A stretch of DNA of 64,000 nucleotides from Shewanella baltica (GTDB taxonomy: Bacteria; Pseudomonadota; Gammaproteobacteria; Enterobacterales; Shewanellaceae). A program made the position numbers and the translations under genes. The DNA lies in the NCBI RefSeq assembly GCF_900456975.1, contig NZ_UGYM01000002.1, positions 992,001 to 1,056,000 of the forward strand. The letters are read 5' to 3'. The notes beneath the pieces were generated by a model that worked only from the letters and a program-made list of their open reading frames with translations, did not search any database and was not told the origin of the DNA. Positions 26,828 to 37,976 of the stretch are shown here, one piece after another (within the stretch, counting starts at the first letter, position 1; every line of letters starts with the position of its first letter).

Positions 26828-26871
26828 AACAGGACAGGTGATGCCTTTGGCTTATCGTGTCCTGTTTTTTT
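26828..26871 (+). terminator. Intrinsic terminator of the ROK gene
   Basis: AACAGGACA pairs with TGTCCTGTT across a loop of about 20 nt that can itself partly fold, and is followed by a T-run. Confidence 0.8.
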
Positions 26872-26981
26872 ATGGCTCAAATAGTCAGCAAAGCCTTAAT
26901 TATAAAAGTAAATATTAGAAATAGCTGAACTGTATTTAATTGCTTTCTTATCAGACCACTACCTTGGTTGATAATATTTTG

Positions 26982-27011
26982 TTGCATTTTTATTGCGCTT
27001 ACGTCTATGCT
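26982..27011 (+). promoter_or_regulatory. Predicted sigma-70 promoter of the chitinase gene
   Basis: The -35 TTGCAT (26982-26987) and -10 TATGCT (27006-27011) are separated by 18 bp. Transcription would begin at about 27018, just before the NagR palindrome and the riboswitch. Confidence 0.6.
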
Positions 27012-27020
27012 GACTATCGC

Positions 27021-27038
27021 AATGACAACGTTGTCATT
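27021..27038. promoter_or_regulatory. Predicted NagR (LacI-family) operator
   Basis: The perfect 18-bp palindrome AATGACAACGTTGTCATT fits the NagR consensus I remember for Shewanella (AATGACARCGYTGTCATT), the repressor of N-acetylglucosamine and chitin use. It sits at the predicted transcription start, where binding would block initiation. Confidence 0.85.
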
Positions 27039-27044
27039 GCGTGT

Positions 27045-27128
27045 AAAAGGCAAACCAGTTGAAAAACTGGGACGCAAAGCCTCCGGTCTAAGGGTTCGTC
27101 TGTACCTATGATAGCGGGGATACCACAG
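27045..27128 (+). promoter_or_regulatory. Cyclic di-GMP-I (GEMM) riboswitch
   Basis: The leader contains the GEMM-I core in order: GGCAAACC, a short hairpin (CAGTTGAAAAACTG), GGGACGCAAAGCCTCCGG, a second hairpin and the receptor-side ATAGCGGGGATACCA. This closely follows the Vibrio Vc2 class-I aptamer. It ends about 115 nt before the chitinase start codon. Whether binding turns expression on or off cannot be read with confidence, as no clear expression-platform terminator is seen. Confidence 0.93.
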
Positions 27129-27232
27129 GTTTTTCTTCGTGCAATTGTCTGTCGTGTTGCATGGTCTTAAGAGAGTGTTGTTTCCTGTCTACGCTTTGTT
27201 TGCCTTATTGATTCATATAAAAAATTCAATAG

Positions 27233-29848
<2,616 letters not shown>

Positions 29849-29885
29849 TCATCCAACATACTAATATTATTTGAGTTATAGAGAC

Positions 29886-29915
29886 AAAAAGCCCTGCGAT
29901 AATGCAGGGCTTTTT
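29886..29915. terminator. Bidirectional intrinsic terminator
   Basis: AAAAAGCCCTGC and GCAGGGCTTTTT form a stem with a 6-nt loop, between the convergent chitinase and FKBP genes. Confidence 0.92.
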
Positions 29916-29945
29916 ATGACGCGATTAGGCTCATTGAAGACAGAT

Positions 29946-30416
29946 TTAATCAATCTTAAGCAGTTCTACATCAAAAATGAGCACTGAACCACCGCCAATC
30001 TTCCCCGTGCTGCTGTTGCCGTAGGCGAGTTCACTCGGGATAAAGAAACGCACTTTATCGCCAACGACCATAAGTTGTACGCCCTCGGTCCAACCTTTAA
30101 TCACCCGATTAAGCGGAAATGCGATAGGCTCGCCGCGATCAACCGAACTATCAAACACAGTACCGTCGATCAAAGTGCCATGGTAATGCACTGTCACTGT
30201 ATCGCTGGCTTTAGGATGAACTGTGCCATCGCCTTGAGTTAACACTTGATATTGCAAACCCGAAGCTGTGGTGATGACACCTTCTTTGGTTTTGTTTTGC
30301 GTTAAAAATTCATTGCCTAAACGGATATTCTCTTGGGCGGCTTTTTGGCCGTTCATTGAGGTAAAGAAGTAAAAAATCACCCCAGCAATCACAGCAACGG
30401 CAAGTAACATTTTCAT
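29946..30416 (-). CDS. FKBP-type peptidyl-prolyl cis-trans isomerase
   Basis: This is a 156-residue protein with an N-terminal membrane anchor (about residues 2-20) and one FKBP domain (about 65-156). The typical motifs VTVHYHGTLIDGTVFDSS, GWTEGVQLM and IPSELAYG are present. The anchor suggests it works at the periplasmic face of the inner membrane on folding proteins. It is an FklB/FkpA-like relative without the dimerisation domain. It is monocistronic. Confidence 0.9.
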   Translation of the reverse strand: MKMLLAVAVIAGVIFYFFTSMNGQKAAQENIRLGNEFLTQNKTKEGVITTASGLQYQVLTQGDGTVHPKASDTVTVHYHGTLIDGTVFDSSVDRGEPIAFPLNRVIKGWTEGVQLMVVGDKVRFFIPSELAYGNSSTGKIGGGSVLIFDVELLKID

Positions 30417-30589
30417 ATAAAGAGCACCTTAGTTAATTTTGGCCATATTATCAGTTTTTTAGCTTGAGATGCTATCGGCACTCGCGTGTGCGTTGGGCTG
30501 GCTATCTGGTGCTACCAGTTCAACGCTTTAAAAACCCCCTCAAGACTTTATCCCGCTTTAGAGATCGCTTAACCTGTGGGCTTAAGACT

Positions 30590-30622
30590 CAATAAAAATT
30601 CAATAAAAACAGATAAAAACTA
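30590..30622. repeat. 11-bp tandem repeat, three units
   Basis: The units CAATAAAAATT, CAATAAAAACA and GATAAAAACTA lie at 30590-30600, 30601-30611 and 30612-30622, about 30 bp before the AtoE-family start codon. Confidence 0.65.
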
Positions 30623-30650
30623 GAATTTAGATAATAAACAAGGAAAGTCT

Positions 30651-31994
30651 ATGTTAAACAAAGCGGCAAAACCTTTGGTCAAACTCGTCGACCGATATCT
30701 ACCCGATCCCTATATTTTCGTCCTTTTACTCACCTTAGTGGTGTTAATTGCAGCTGTGGTCGCAGAACACAAAAGTCCGCTGGAAGTCATCAATTATTGG
30801 GGCGATGGCTTTTGGACCTTGCTGAGTTTTTCGATGCAGATGCTGTTAGTGCTGGTGGCGGGATTCATGCTGGCAAGCTCGCCGCCGATTAAAAAGCTGC
30901 TTGATGCGATTGCAGGATTCGCTAAATCGGCACCGCAAGCCATTATTTTAGTAACCTTAGTATCACTGGCCGCCAGTTGGGTTAACTGGGGATTCGGGCT
31001 AGTGGTGGGCGCGTTATTTGCCAAAGCCTTAGCGCGTAAAGTGAAAGTGGATTATCGGCTGCTGGTCGCCAGCGCCTATTCTGGCTTTGTGGTTTGGCAT
31101 GGTGGGCTTGCGGGTTCTATCCCATTAACCATAGCAACGGCGGGGCATTTCTCCGAAGCACAAATTGGCATTATCCCCACTAGTGAAACCATTTTCGCGA
31201 GCTTTAACTTATTGTTAGTGGCGATTCTTTTTGTGGTCATGCCATTAGTGAATCGCTTTATGTTGCCTGAAGACAAGGACAGCATTTATGTCGACCCAAG
31301 CGCCCTTGATGACAAAGGCAGCGAACCAGCAACTTTGGCATCTGCCAATGTGAGCGAGTGTCAGCTTGAAAACCGTCCTGCAGATAAGTTAGAAAATAGC
31401 CGCTTACTCGGCTGGAGCGTCGGTGGCGCTGGGCTTGTGTACTTAGGCTATTACTTTTGGGTACAGGGCGGCAGCTTAAACCTTAACTTAGTGAACTTCT
31501 TATTCTTGTTTCTCGCCATCCTCTTACATCAAACGCCACGCAGTTTATTAACCAGCTTGAATGAGGCCATTAAGGGCGGCGCAGGGATTGTGATCCAATT
31601 TCCTTTCTATGCGGGCATTATGGCGGTGATGGTGCAGTCGGGTTTAGCCCAAAGTATTTCGGAAGGTTTTGTGGCCATAGCCAGTGCCGAGAGCCTGCCA
31701 TTTTGGAGCTTTATTAGCGCGGGAATTGTAAATATTTTTGTGCCATCGGGTGGTGGTCAGTGGGCCGTGCAGGCGCCGATTATGTTACCCGCTGCCGAAG
31801 CCTTGGGCGCCGATGTTGCTCGGGTAGCTATGGCCGTAGCTTGGGGTGATGCCTGGACTAACCTTATTCAACCTTTCTGGGCACTGCCCGTGCTGGCAAT
31901 TGCGGGCTTAAAAGCGCGGGATATTATGGGATTTTGTTTAATGCAGTTGATGATAACAGGCGTGATTATCAGTATCGCGTTGAGCTGGTTTTAA
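30651..31994 (+). CDS. Short-chain fatty acid transporter, AtoE family
   Basis: This 447-residue integral membrane protein has about 11-12 transmembrane helices. The block NWGFGLVVGALFAK and the late VPSGGGQWAVQAPI are AtoE/TIGR00366 hallmarks. AtoE-type proteins take up short-chain fatty acids such as butyrate or acetoacetate. No atoDAB genes lie nearby, so the substrate is inferred from family only. AAGGAAAG lies just upstream of the ATG. Confidence 0.88.
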   Translation: MLNKAAKPLVKLVDRYLPDPYIFVLLLTLVVLIAAVVAEHKSPLEVINYWGDGFWTLLSFSMQMLLVLVAGFMLASSPPIKKLLDAIAGFAKSAPQAIILVTLVSLAASWVNWGFGLVVGALFAKALARKVKVDYRLLVASAYSGFVVWHGGLAGSIPLTIATAGHFSEAQIGIIPTSETIFASFNLLLVAILFVVMPLVNRFMLPEDKDSIYVDPSALDDKGSEPATLASANVSECQLENRPADKLENSRLLGWSVGGAGLVYLGYYFWVQGGSLNLNLVNFLFLFLAILLHQTPRSLLTSLNEAIKGGAGIVIQFPFYAGIMAVMVQSGLAQSISEGFVAIASAESLPFWSFISAGIVNIFVPSGGGQWAVQAPIMLPAAEALGADVARVAMAVAWGDAWTNLIQPFWALPVLAIAGLKARDIMGFCLMQLMITGVIISIALSWF

Positions 31995-32017
31995 AGATAA
32001 TAAACAGTGCAAAACTA

Positions 32018-32050
32018 AACAGGGTAATTCTATGATTACCCTGTTTTTTA
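32018..32050. terminator. Intrinsic terminator after the AtoE-family gene
   Basis: AACAGGGTAAT pairs with ATTACCCTGTT across a 6-nt loop, followed by a T-run on the plus strand. Weaker T residues on the minus side suggest it may serve the convergent lipoprotein gene too. Confidence 0.88.
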
Positions 32051-32068
32051 GTTAAGGTTTCAATGATA

Positions 32069-32536
32069 TTAATCGCTTGAACCATTTACTTTTTTTGTTG
32101 CTTCATCAGCAGTGATTTGACCAAATAGAGCTGACATCATATAGCTAATACGATTCGCAGCATTACCAAACTTACTCGGGTTCGCAGTATAGGGTACTTG
32201 AAACTTAACACTGCCAACTCTTTGGCCATTCTGAAATGCGTTAATTTCAGCGCTTTTTAAATATAATGCCAAGTCCCAAGTCCAATTACCTTCATATTCT
32301 AATGTGAGTTTATTTAAATCATGTTTAGAACCATCAGGCTGCACTGTGTAGGTGTAATTATTTGCTTTTAGCCATGTCTCCATTGTTTCTTGGAAGCCGT
32401 CACGTGTTTCTTTATCTTTAATAATGACTATTTCTACATTGTTAGTATTTGTTTCTATTGGTTTTGCTGTATAGCGAGGTGCGGCACAACCCGATAGTAT
32501 TGCAACACCCAAAACTGCAACTAAAAATTTTTTCAT
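32069..32536 (-). CDS. Putative lipoprotein (Sbal_3080-like)
   Basis: This 155-residue protein has a clear lipoprotein signal (MKKFLVAVLGVAILSGC, Cys17). The mature part is a small mixed alpha/beta domain with a Trp/Tyr-rich centre (LEYEGNWTWDLALYL) and no known catalytic residues. It resembles the Shewanella lipoprotein family named after Sbal_3080, as I remember it. Asp is not at position +2, so outer-membrane sorting is expected. The function is unknown. Confidence 0.68.
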   Translation of the reverse strand: MKKFLVAVLGVAILSGCAAPRYTAKPIETNTNNVEIVIIKDKETRDGFQETMETWLKANNYTYTVQPDGSKHDLNKLTLEYEGNWTWDLALYLKSAEINAFQNGQRVGSVKFQVPYTANPSKFGNAANRISYMMSALFGQITADEATKKVNGSSD

Positions 32537-32618
32537 AATTTAACCTTTTGTTTTTATATTAAAATAAGTTAAAGCGTTTTAGTGACAAACTTTAGATTTT
32601 CATAGAATCCATAGCTTG

Positions 32619-33158
32619 CTAGATAAACATATCTACGGCGCCGGTTTTTATGCCATAACCCAGCACGGCTAAGTTAGCGACAACGGTGAGCCAGAAGACG
32701 TTTCTAAATGAGGCTTTAACGGACTTGTGCCTTAACACGTTTTGGGCAAATAGGGCGCCGGGCCAACCACCCATGAGGGCGAGCAGATGCAAAGTGCTTT
32801 CTTTAGTGCGCCATTTACCGCGTTTTGCGGCGGATTTATCGATAGCGTAGGCGATAAAGGTCAGCAGGCTCAGTGTGAGGTACATGCCCGCAATGCCGTA
32901 GGGCAGCATATGTTGCTGCGCTGCGCCGATTAAACCAGCAAGAAAAATCACCACCAATAACAGCGGCATAAGGCTTGAGTCTGAAGTGGCTGCATTGGAT
33001 TTTTGAGTACGGCTACTTTGGGCGCGATTGTTTGTTTGGGCACGATTATTTGAAGTGCGACTGTTCTGAGCACGATTGTTTTGTGGTCGACTCTTTTGAG
33101 CACGATTTGTTTGAGGTGAAGCGCTGTTGCCCGTTTTGGCCGGTTTTGTGTTCGTCAT
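32619..33158 (-). CDS. DUF1294 membrane protein with an NRAQ-repeat N-terminus
   Basis: This is a 179-residue protein. Residues 1-60 are a low-complexity, Asn/Arg/Gln/Ser-rich stretch with the repeated motif NRAQ (at least four copies). Residues 65-179 form the DUF1294 membrane domain of about four helices, with the conserved DKSAAKRGKWRTKE and GGWPGALFAQ motifs. The function of DUF1294 is unknown; many relatives have an N-terminal cold-shock domain, which is missing here and may be replaced by the repeat region. It is probably co-transcribed with the DUF418 gene 29 bp upstream. Confidence 0.8.
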   Translation of the reverse strand: MTNTKPAKTGNSASPQTNRAQKSRPQNNRAQNSRTSNNRAQTNNRAQSSRTQKSNAATSDSSLMPLLLVVIFLAGLIGAAQQHMLPYGIAGMYLTLSLLTFIAYAIDKSAAKRGKWRTKESTLHLLALMGGWPGALFAQNVLRHKSVKASFRNVFWLTVVANLAVLGYGIKTGAVDMFI

Positions 33159-33187
33159 TATCTGGTATCAATCTCGTGTCAGTGTTT

Positions 33188-34423
33188 TTAAGCTTGCTTG
33201 TGTTCTTGTGATGCCGCGTATTTTTTAAACGCGAGGTGGCGCCAAAGTTTTTCCAATGGCCCTTGCTTGAAATAGCGTAAGTACAGGCTGGCTAACAGTA
33301 ATTGCACTACTGAATAAACCAGTGCCATAGCCATGTATCCCCATCTGTCTAGACTCAATAGCAATTCGGGGGCGAAGTGCCTAAACACTAACACGCCAAC
33401 GATGGATTGCAGAATATAGAGGCTAAAGGCGAGTTTGCCAACATTTTGCAGTGGCGTGAGTCTATTTGGATTATTTTGGCAAATTTTAACCATAATATGA
33501 ATGTAAATCAGCGCCATAGGAATAGCGCTTAGCATGATTAACACATCTGAAAACGTGACTAGAATAGGGTTGTCCGTAAAGTCTAAACCAGTATCGAGTA
33601 GCGATACCGTCACGCTGGCTAGCACTAATTTCAGCAGTTGTGGCTTGCTAAACCCCCGCTCAAAAGTCCCCTGTTGATACAAGGCCATGCCAAGCAACAT
33701 TAAGCCCGCCGTAAACCACATTATGGTAAAAGGGATCACCAGCGCCATATAACCCACTTGCATCAAATGCAGAAACAGTTGGTCGGCATAGCCTGAGGTC
33801 CATGCGCTGTATTGCTCTGCAAATAGACTCGATTCTCGAGTGAAAGGTTCATCGCTGCCCGTAAGGCTAATCAGCGTGATGATCACTAAGGCGCTTAAAA
33901 TAAAAATATTCGCTTTGCGCTTAAGGGCTTCAATACTTAAATCTTTGTAACACAAAGCTAAAAATCCGCTGATCCCATAGGTTAATAAAATATCACCAGG
34001 CCAGATAATGATGCCGTGGAGTAAGCCAAACACCATTAGCCATTTCAAACGTGAGCGCAGTAAAGGATATGCTTCTAGGCCTTTGGCGCTAAATCGCTGA
34101 TATTGAATAAAAAGCCCGACGCCAAACAAGATGGAAAACAGACTGATAAAGCGCGCCTCGATGAAAAAGTTACTGAACACTTTGATTATGTGATCCGACA
34201 GCGGCGGCGTTTCGTGGGGCGCATAGCCAAAAAAAGTAATGCCCATAAAATAGATATTCATAAAAAATATCCCCAACACGGCTAAGCCGCGAATGGCATC
34301 GAGATTGGCATTACGCTGTGCAGGAATCGCCATTACGACTGGCTGCGTGGAGTCTGTTCTTGACCAAGGGTCTTTAGGTAAGTTGGCTGGCACGTTAGCT
34401 GAGTTCCTTTCGCTAGTAGGCAT
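33188..34423 (-). CDS. DUF418 (YeiB-like) integral membrane protein
   Basis: This is a membrane protein of about 411 residues with roughly ten helices. The motif LDAIRGLAVLGIFFMNI near the N-terminus and the C-terminal DUF418 block (LALYRYGPLEKLWR-type; here YFKQGPLEKLWR) define the YeiB family, which resembles acyltransferase-3-type membrane proteins. The function is unestablished. The start is uncertain: I chose the ATG at 34423, but 34333 (MAIPAQ) is possible, and neither has a strong Shine-Dalgarno sequence. The gene lies upstream of the DUF1294 gene in a likely operon. Confidence 0.8.
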   Translation of the reverse strand: MPTSERNSANVPANLPKDPWSRTDSTQPVVMAIPAQRNANLDAIRGLAVLGIFFMNIYFMGITFFGYAPHETPPLSDHIIKVFSNFFIEARFISLFSILFGVGLFIQYQRFSAKGLEAYPLLRSRLKWLMVFGLLHGIIIWPGDILLTYGISGFLALCYKDLSIEALKRKANIFILSALVIITLISLTGSDEPFTRESSLFAEQYSAWTSGYADQLFLHLMQVGYMALVIPFTIMWFTAGLMLLGMALYQQGTFERGFSKPQLLKLVLASVTVSLLDTGLDFTDNPILVTFSDVLIMLSAIPMALIYIHIMVKICQNNPNRLTPLQNVGKLAFSLYILQSIVGVLVFRHFAPELLLSLDRWGYMAMALVYSVVQLLLASLYLRYFKQGPLEKLWRHLAFKKYAASQEHKQA

Positions 34424-34561
34424 GTTCGACTTTTCACTGGGATTTGGGAGGGCTAGCCTAGCAGGCGCTAGCCCCCAATGAAACACAGCCAATACAAAAA
34501 GTGAAATACAAAAAAGATAGCAAGTGAAATATAGAAAGTGACTGAGAAGAGTGAAGATCCA

Positions 34562-34999
34562 CTACTCGCCGATATCTTCGTTCCAGAATGTGGGATGGTT
34601 AGCGATAAAGTCGTGCATCAGTTGTTTACACTCGGTGTTATCGACCACAGTGACATCTACGCCGCGGGATTTGACATAGGCTTCTGGCCCTTGAAAAGTG
34701 GTGTTTTCACCGACGATGACTTTAGGTATGCCATAAAGTAATACTGCGCCGCTGCACATATCACAGGGCGATAGGGTGGAATACAAGGTCGCTCTTTGGT
34801 ACTCGGCGGCGCTAAATCGGCCGGCATTTTCGAGGCAATCCATTTCGGCATGCAGTACTGAACTGCCTTTTTGTACCCGTTTATTGTGGCCGCGCCCGAC
34901 GATTTTGCCATCGATCACTAATACCGAACCAATGGGGATACCGCCCTCGGCCAGTCCTTGTTTGGCTTCTTCAATGGCTGCCGCTAAAAATTCATCCAT
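34562..34999 (-). CDS. Cytosine deaminase, yeast Fcy1-like
   Basis: This 145-residue zinc deaminase has the catalytic pair HAE (His50, Glu52) and SPCDMC (Cys79, Cys82). It matches the yeast cytosine deaminase pattern along its whole length as I remember it, including GHNKRVQKGSS and the C-terminal EDIGE, whose Asp contacts the pyrimidine ring. It should convert cytosine to uracil, part of pyrimidine salvage. This is the small cytidine-deaminase-fold enzyme, unrelated to the barrel-type CodA of E. coli. It stands alone, 63 bp from the start of DUF418's longest frame. Confidence 0.88.
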   Translation of the reverse strand: MDEFLAAAIEEAKQGLAEGGIPIGSVLVIDGKIVGRGHNKRVQKGSSVLHAEMDCLENAGRFSAAEYQRATLYSTLSPCDMCSGAVLLYGIPKVIVGENTTFQGPEAYVKSRGVDVTVVDNTECKQLMHDFIANHPTFWNEDIGE

Positions 35000-35064
35000 C
35001 TTGATATCCTTAAAATATGAACCCTTAATATTAAACTCAGCATAGCACTTGTTTGGGAGACAAT

Positions 35065-35982
35065 CTAAATGGTTTTGATTTGTTGCTTCAATAAGTCCCT
35101 TAGGCTATCGAGAATCGGCAGCGAAGCCATTTCTGTCCGATAAATCAGGCAGATATCGGCGGGAATAGTTTGTTTTAATTTAATAAACTTTATCCTAGGC
35201 CAAGGTTGTGAAGCATAACTTTGCGGCACTATGGATACCCTGTTATCGCCAGCGATGATCGCCATTAAGCTATTGGGCTCGACCATTTCCTGTACCAGTT
35301 GCGGCATAAATCCTGCGGCCTGACAGCTGGCGATAATCAAATCGCTAGAGGCGGAATTGGCACGGCTGAGTAAGGTAAAAGGCTCATCTTTGAGTTCACT
35401 CAAGTCGATGCTTTTACGTCTGGCTAAGGGATGTTTATTTGCCAGCGCTAACACCATAGGTTCGCTGGTGATGGTTTCGGCGATGAAGTGCGGCAGATTT
35501 AAGGTGTCGGCGTAGCGGACTAGGCCAAAATCGATTTCTTGATGCGCTAAGGCGACTTTTTGAGTTTCAGGTGATAACTCTTGAAAGATCAGCTTATTTT
35601 CAGGGCATTGCTTGCGAAAGCTTTTCAGTATGTCACCAAATCCCATCCAAAAAAGCGAGCTCATGATGCCAATCCGAATATGGTTTCTATCGAGTCGCCC
35701 AAGCTGAGCCACTTGTTCCAATGAGGTATTCACCAGCTCGAATATTTGCTCGCACTTTTCTCTTAACAATTGGCCATAGGGTGTGAGCTCCACTTGCCGA
35801 GTGCTGCGAGTGAACAGCTCAACGCCAAGGAGTGATTCTAACTCTTTGATTTGTGCGCTCAGCGGAGATTTCGATAGATGCAGTTGCTCGGCAGCAGCGG
35901 TAAAGTTTTTCACTTCAGCCACTCGATGAAAATACCGCAGCATCTTCAAGGTAACGAGTTCTGGTGCGTTTATCTTGCTCAT
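35065..35982 (-). CDS. LysR-family transcriptional regulator
   Basis: This is a 305-residue regulator. The N-terminal winged helix (about residues 10-70) is typical (LRYFHRVAEVKNFTAAAEQL...PLSAQIKELE), and a two-lobed substrate-binding domain follows. I chose the ATG at 35982 (MSKINAPEL), which puts the HTH at the usual place. It is divergent from the purine nucleoside phosphorylase gene with a 135-bp gap, the layout of an LTTR and its target; E. coli xapR-xapA is organised in a comparable way. Control of nucleoside use is therefore likely but inferred. Confidence 0.85.
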   Translation of the reverse strand: MSKINAPELVTLKMLRYFHRVAEVKNFTAAAEQLHLSKSPLSAQIKELESLLGVELFTRSTRQVELTPYGQLLREKCEQIFELVNTSLEQVAQLGRLDRNHIRIGIMSSLFWMGFGDILKSFRKQCPENKLIFQELSPETQKVALAHQEIDFGLVRYADTLNLPHFIAETITSEPMVLALANKHPLARRKSIDLSELKDEPFTLLSRANSASSDLIIASCQAAGFMPQLVQEMVEPNSLMAIIAGDNRVSIVPQSYASQPWPRIKFIKLKQTIPADICLIYRTEMASLPILDSLRDLLKQQIKTI

Positions 35983-36117
35983 CTCAGGCTCACTATTTTT
36001 ATTTATTGTCCTTTTTATCAGCGCAATAGTGCGGTTAATCGCGATTATTTGCAACCCCAAGCCCGCTTATACTGAGGGTCGTTTACTCTTTCATTCCTTT
36101 GCTATGAGGTACCTTGT

Positions 36118-36945
36118 ATGAGCCATGATCCTGTTATTAATGCCCTTGCGACGATTCGAGCCCGTAAACCGAATTTCTCTCCCCGTGCTGCTATGATTTT
36201 GGGCTCAGGGCTTGGCGCGTTTGCCGATAATTTAGATAACAAAGTGGTGATCCCCTATGAAGAGTTAGACGGCTTTCCCGTGAGTACCGTCGTCGGTCAC
36301 TCGGGAGAGCTGGTGCTCGGCAGCTTACATGGCGTAGACATAGTGTGCATGAAAGGCCGTGGGCATTTTTATGAGCACCAAAGCATGAAGGTGATGACGA
36401 CGCCGGTGCGTACTTTCAAACGTTTAGGGTGTGAATTGTTACTGGTGACTAACGCTGCGGGGTCATTACGGCCAGAGCGGATCGGCGTGGGTTCATTAGT
36501 GATTTTCAGCGATCACATTAACACTATGCCGGGTACGCCCATGACGGGCGCAAATGATGATAGTTACGGTCCACGTTTTTTTAGCTTGGCCAATGCTTAT
36601 GATAAAGACCTGAGAGCTGAAGCCTTAAGTGTCGCAAAAGCCGCAGGCATTGCAGCGAATCAAGGGGTATTTGTGTCTTACTCTGGCCCGTGTTTTGAAA
36701 CCGCGGCCGAAATCCGCATGATGCAAATCATCGGTGGCGATGTAGTGGGAATGTCTGTGGTGCCAGAGGTGATTTCGGCGGCGCATTGTGGTTTGCCCGT
36801 CTTGGCTGTGTGTGCCATTACCAATATGGCCGAAGGATTGGGGGACGTGCTGTTATCCCATGAACAAACCTTAACATGTGCCAAGCTTGCCGAAGCCGAC
36901 TTTATCCGTTTGATTGAGCGTTTTACCGCCAGTCATTTTGCTTAA
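36118..36945 (+). CDS. Purine nucleoside phosphorylase, class-II trimeric type (XapA/PunA-like)
   Basis: This is a 275-residue enzyme that cleaves purine nucleosides with phosphate to give the base and ribose-1-phosphate. The phosphate loop LGSGLG (about 29-34), VGHSGELVLG, the GRGHFYEHQ motif, VTNAAGSL, YSGPCFETAAEIRM and the EVISAAHCGLPV block all match the trimeric mammalian/XapA class, not the hexameric DeoD class. A LysR regulator is divergent. The gene is followed by a 14-bp repeat array and a terminator. Confidence 0.92.
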   Translation: MSHDPVINALATIRARKPNFSPRAAMILGSGLGAFADNLDNKVVIPYEELDGFPVSTVVGHSGELVLGSLHGVDIVCMKGRGHFYEHQSMKVMTTPVRTFKRLGCELLLVTNAAGSLRPERIGVGSLVIFSDHINTMPGTPMTGANDDSYGPRFFSLANAYDKDLRAEALSVAKAAGIAANQGVFVSYSGPCFETAAEIRMMQIIGGDVVGMSVVPEVISAAHCGLPVLAVCAITNMAEGLGDVLLSHEQTLTCAKLAEADFIRLIERFTASHFA

Positions 36946-37010
36946 CATCTGGTTTAACTGGGCTGCTATATAGGGTAGTGCTGCGATAAAGGGCTGCTAT
37001 TTTAAAATCT

Positions 37011-37121
37011 CGTATTTAACAGGTCGAATTAAGATTTCGTATTTAAGAGCTCATATTTAAGAGCTCATATTTAACAGTTCGGATTTAAAAGTCCGCACTT
37101 AAAAATCCTTACTTAAAAGTG
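37011..37121. repeat. 14-bp tandem repeat array, about eight units
   Basis: The units start at 37011, 37025 (13 bp), 37038, 37052, 37066, 37080, 37094 and 37108. The shared core is ATTTAA, with variable ends such as CGTATTTAACAGGT, CATATTTAAGAGCT and CGGATTTAAAAGTC. Adjacent units are most alike in the middle of the array, as expected from slippage. Confidence 0.88.
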
Positions 37122-37189
37122 AGCGAGCAAGGCGCCGTGCAATTGCGCTAACCGAGTTTTTTAACGAAATACGGCTGAAGGCTAAAAAG

Positions 37190-37214
37190 TAAAAGGGAGC
37201 TTAGCTCCCTTTTT
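37190..37214. terminator. Bidirectional intrinsic terminator
   Basis: AAAAGGGAGC and GCTCCCTTTTT form a stem around a 3-nt loop, between convergent genes. Confidence 0.88.
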
Positions 37215-37251
37215 AGATGCAGACATTAAGCACAGCGCTCGTGTAAAACGC

Positions 37252-37752
37252 TTATTTCTGTGGTTTTTCTGAAATCCACAACTTGATATGTCCTTTCACC
37301 ACAACCACACCTTGGGTGTCGTAGGCGGTAACGGGAACGAGCATATCGCCAGGAGTCCATTGCTCTGGCGTCACTTCGGCGATACACAAAATATCGCTGC
37401 CGGCTTTAGCGGTATAATCCAAACTCATGCCCTTAGGGATCCAACGTAAATGCTTTGGAATTGAGGCTTCGGCCATCACGCCCATCGCCATTTCTAGGCC
37501 GTTACAAATCGCAATCACATGCACAGTTTTTATATGATTATGAACAGCATGGCGTTTTTTAATTAAACAGGCGCAATGATTAAGGCGTAATTCAGTGATC
37601 AGTGGTTTGATGGTGCCGAAATAGGGCGCCATGCGTGAAACCATGATTGAAAACAGTTTTTGGCCGAAGGGATAACGGCGAGTCTTATGGTAGAGCGCGA
37701 GCACTTTATTTGGTTTTTGTTCTGCAGTGCTAGAAGAGTCTGTCTGGCTCAT
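37252..37752 (-). CDS. Hotdog-fold protein (DUF4442/thioesterase-like)
   Basis: A 166-residue soluble protein. The central helix region HIKTVHVIAICNGLEMAMGV and the strands around it indicate a single hotdog fold of the DUF4442 type. Such proteins are related to acyl-CoA thioesterases; catalytic activity is not shown for this subgroup. AAGGA abuts one ATG at 37758, so the ATG at 37752 (MSQTDSS) has the better spacing. It is monocistronic. Confidence 0.75.
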   Translation of the reverse strand: MSQTDSSSTAEQKPNKVLALYHKTRRYPFGQKLFSIMVSRMAPYFGTIKPLITELRLNHCACLIKKRHAVHNHIKTVHVIAICNGLEMAMGVMAEASIPKHLRWIPKGMSLDYTAKAGSDILCIAEVTPEQWTPGDMLVPVTAYDTQGVVVVKGHIKLWISEKPQK

Positions 37753-37976
37753 GGTCATCCTTAATAATGATGCAAAAGGGTATTGTTATCTTGAGCCTGT
37801 TCCAAGTTGAGCTTGGACTGCTCTGGTCGGATGAGTGTAACATTAGGATAACAACAAATACCAGTCGGCTTAATTAAGCAAACTTCATTTCGCGGTTTTT
37901 AGTGTAACACCGTATAATTGCGGCCAATTTGTCGTTTAGCGGCAATGGCATATTGATTTAACTACAAGGACTCACA

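Larger units (their letters stand above)
36946..37251. other. Intergenic region with tandem repeats and terminator
   Basis: 306 bp between the convergent PNP and hotdog genes. It consists largely of the 14-bp array at 37011-37121 and the terminator at 37190-37214. No gene is seen. Confidence 0.7.
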
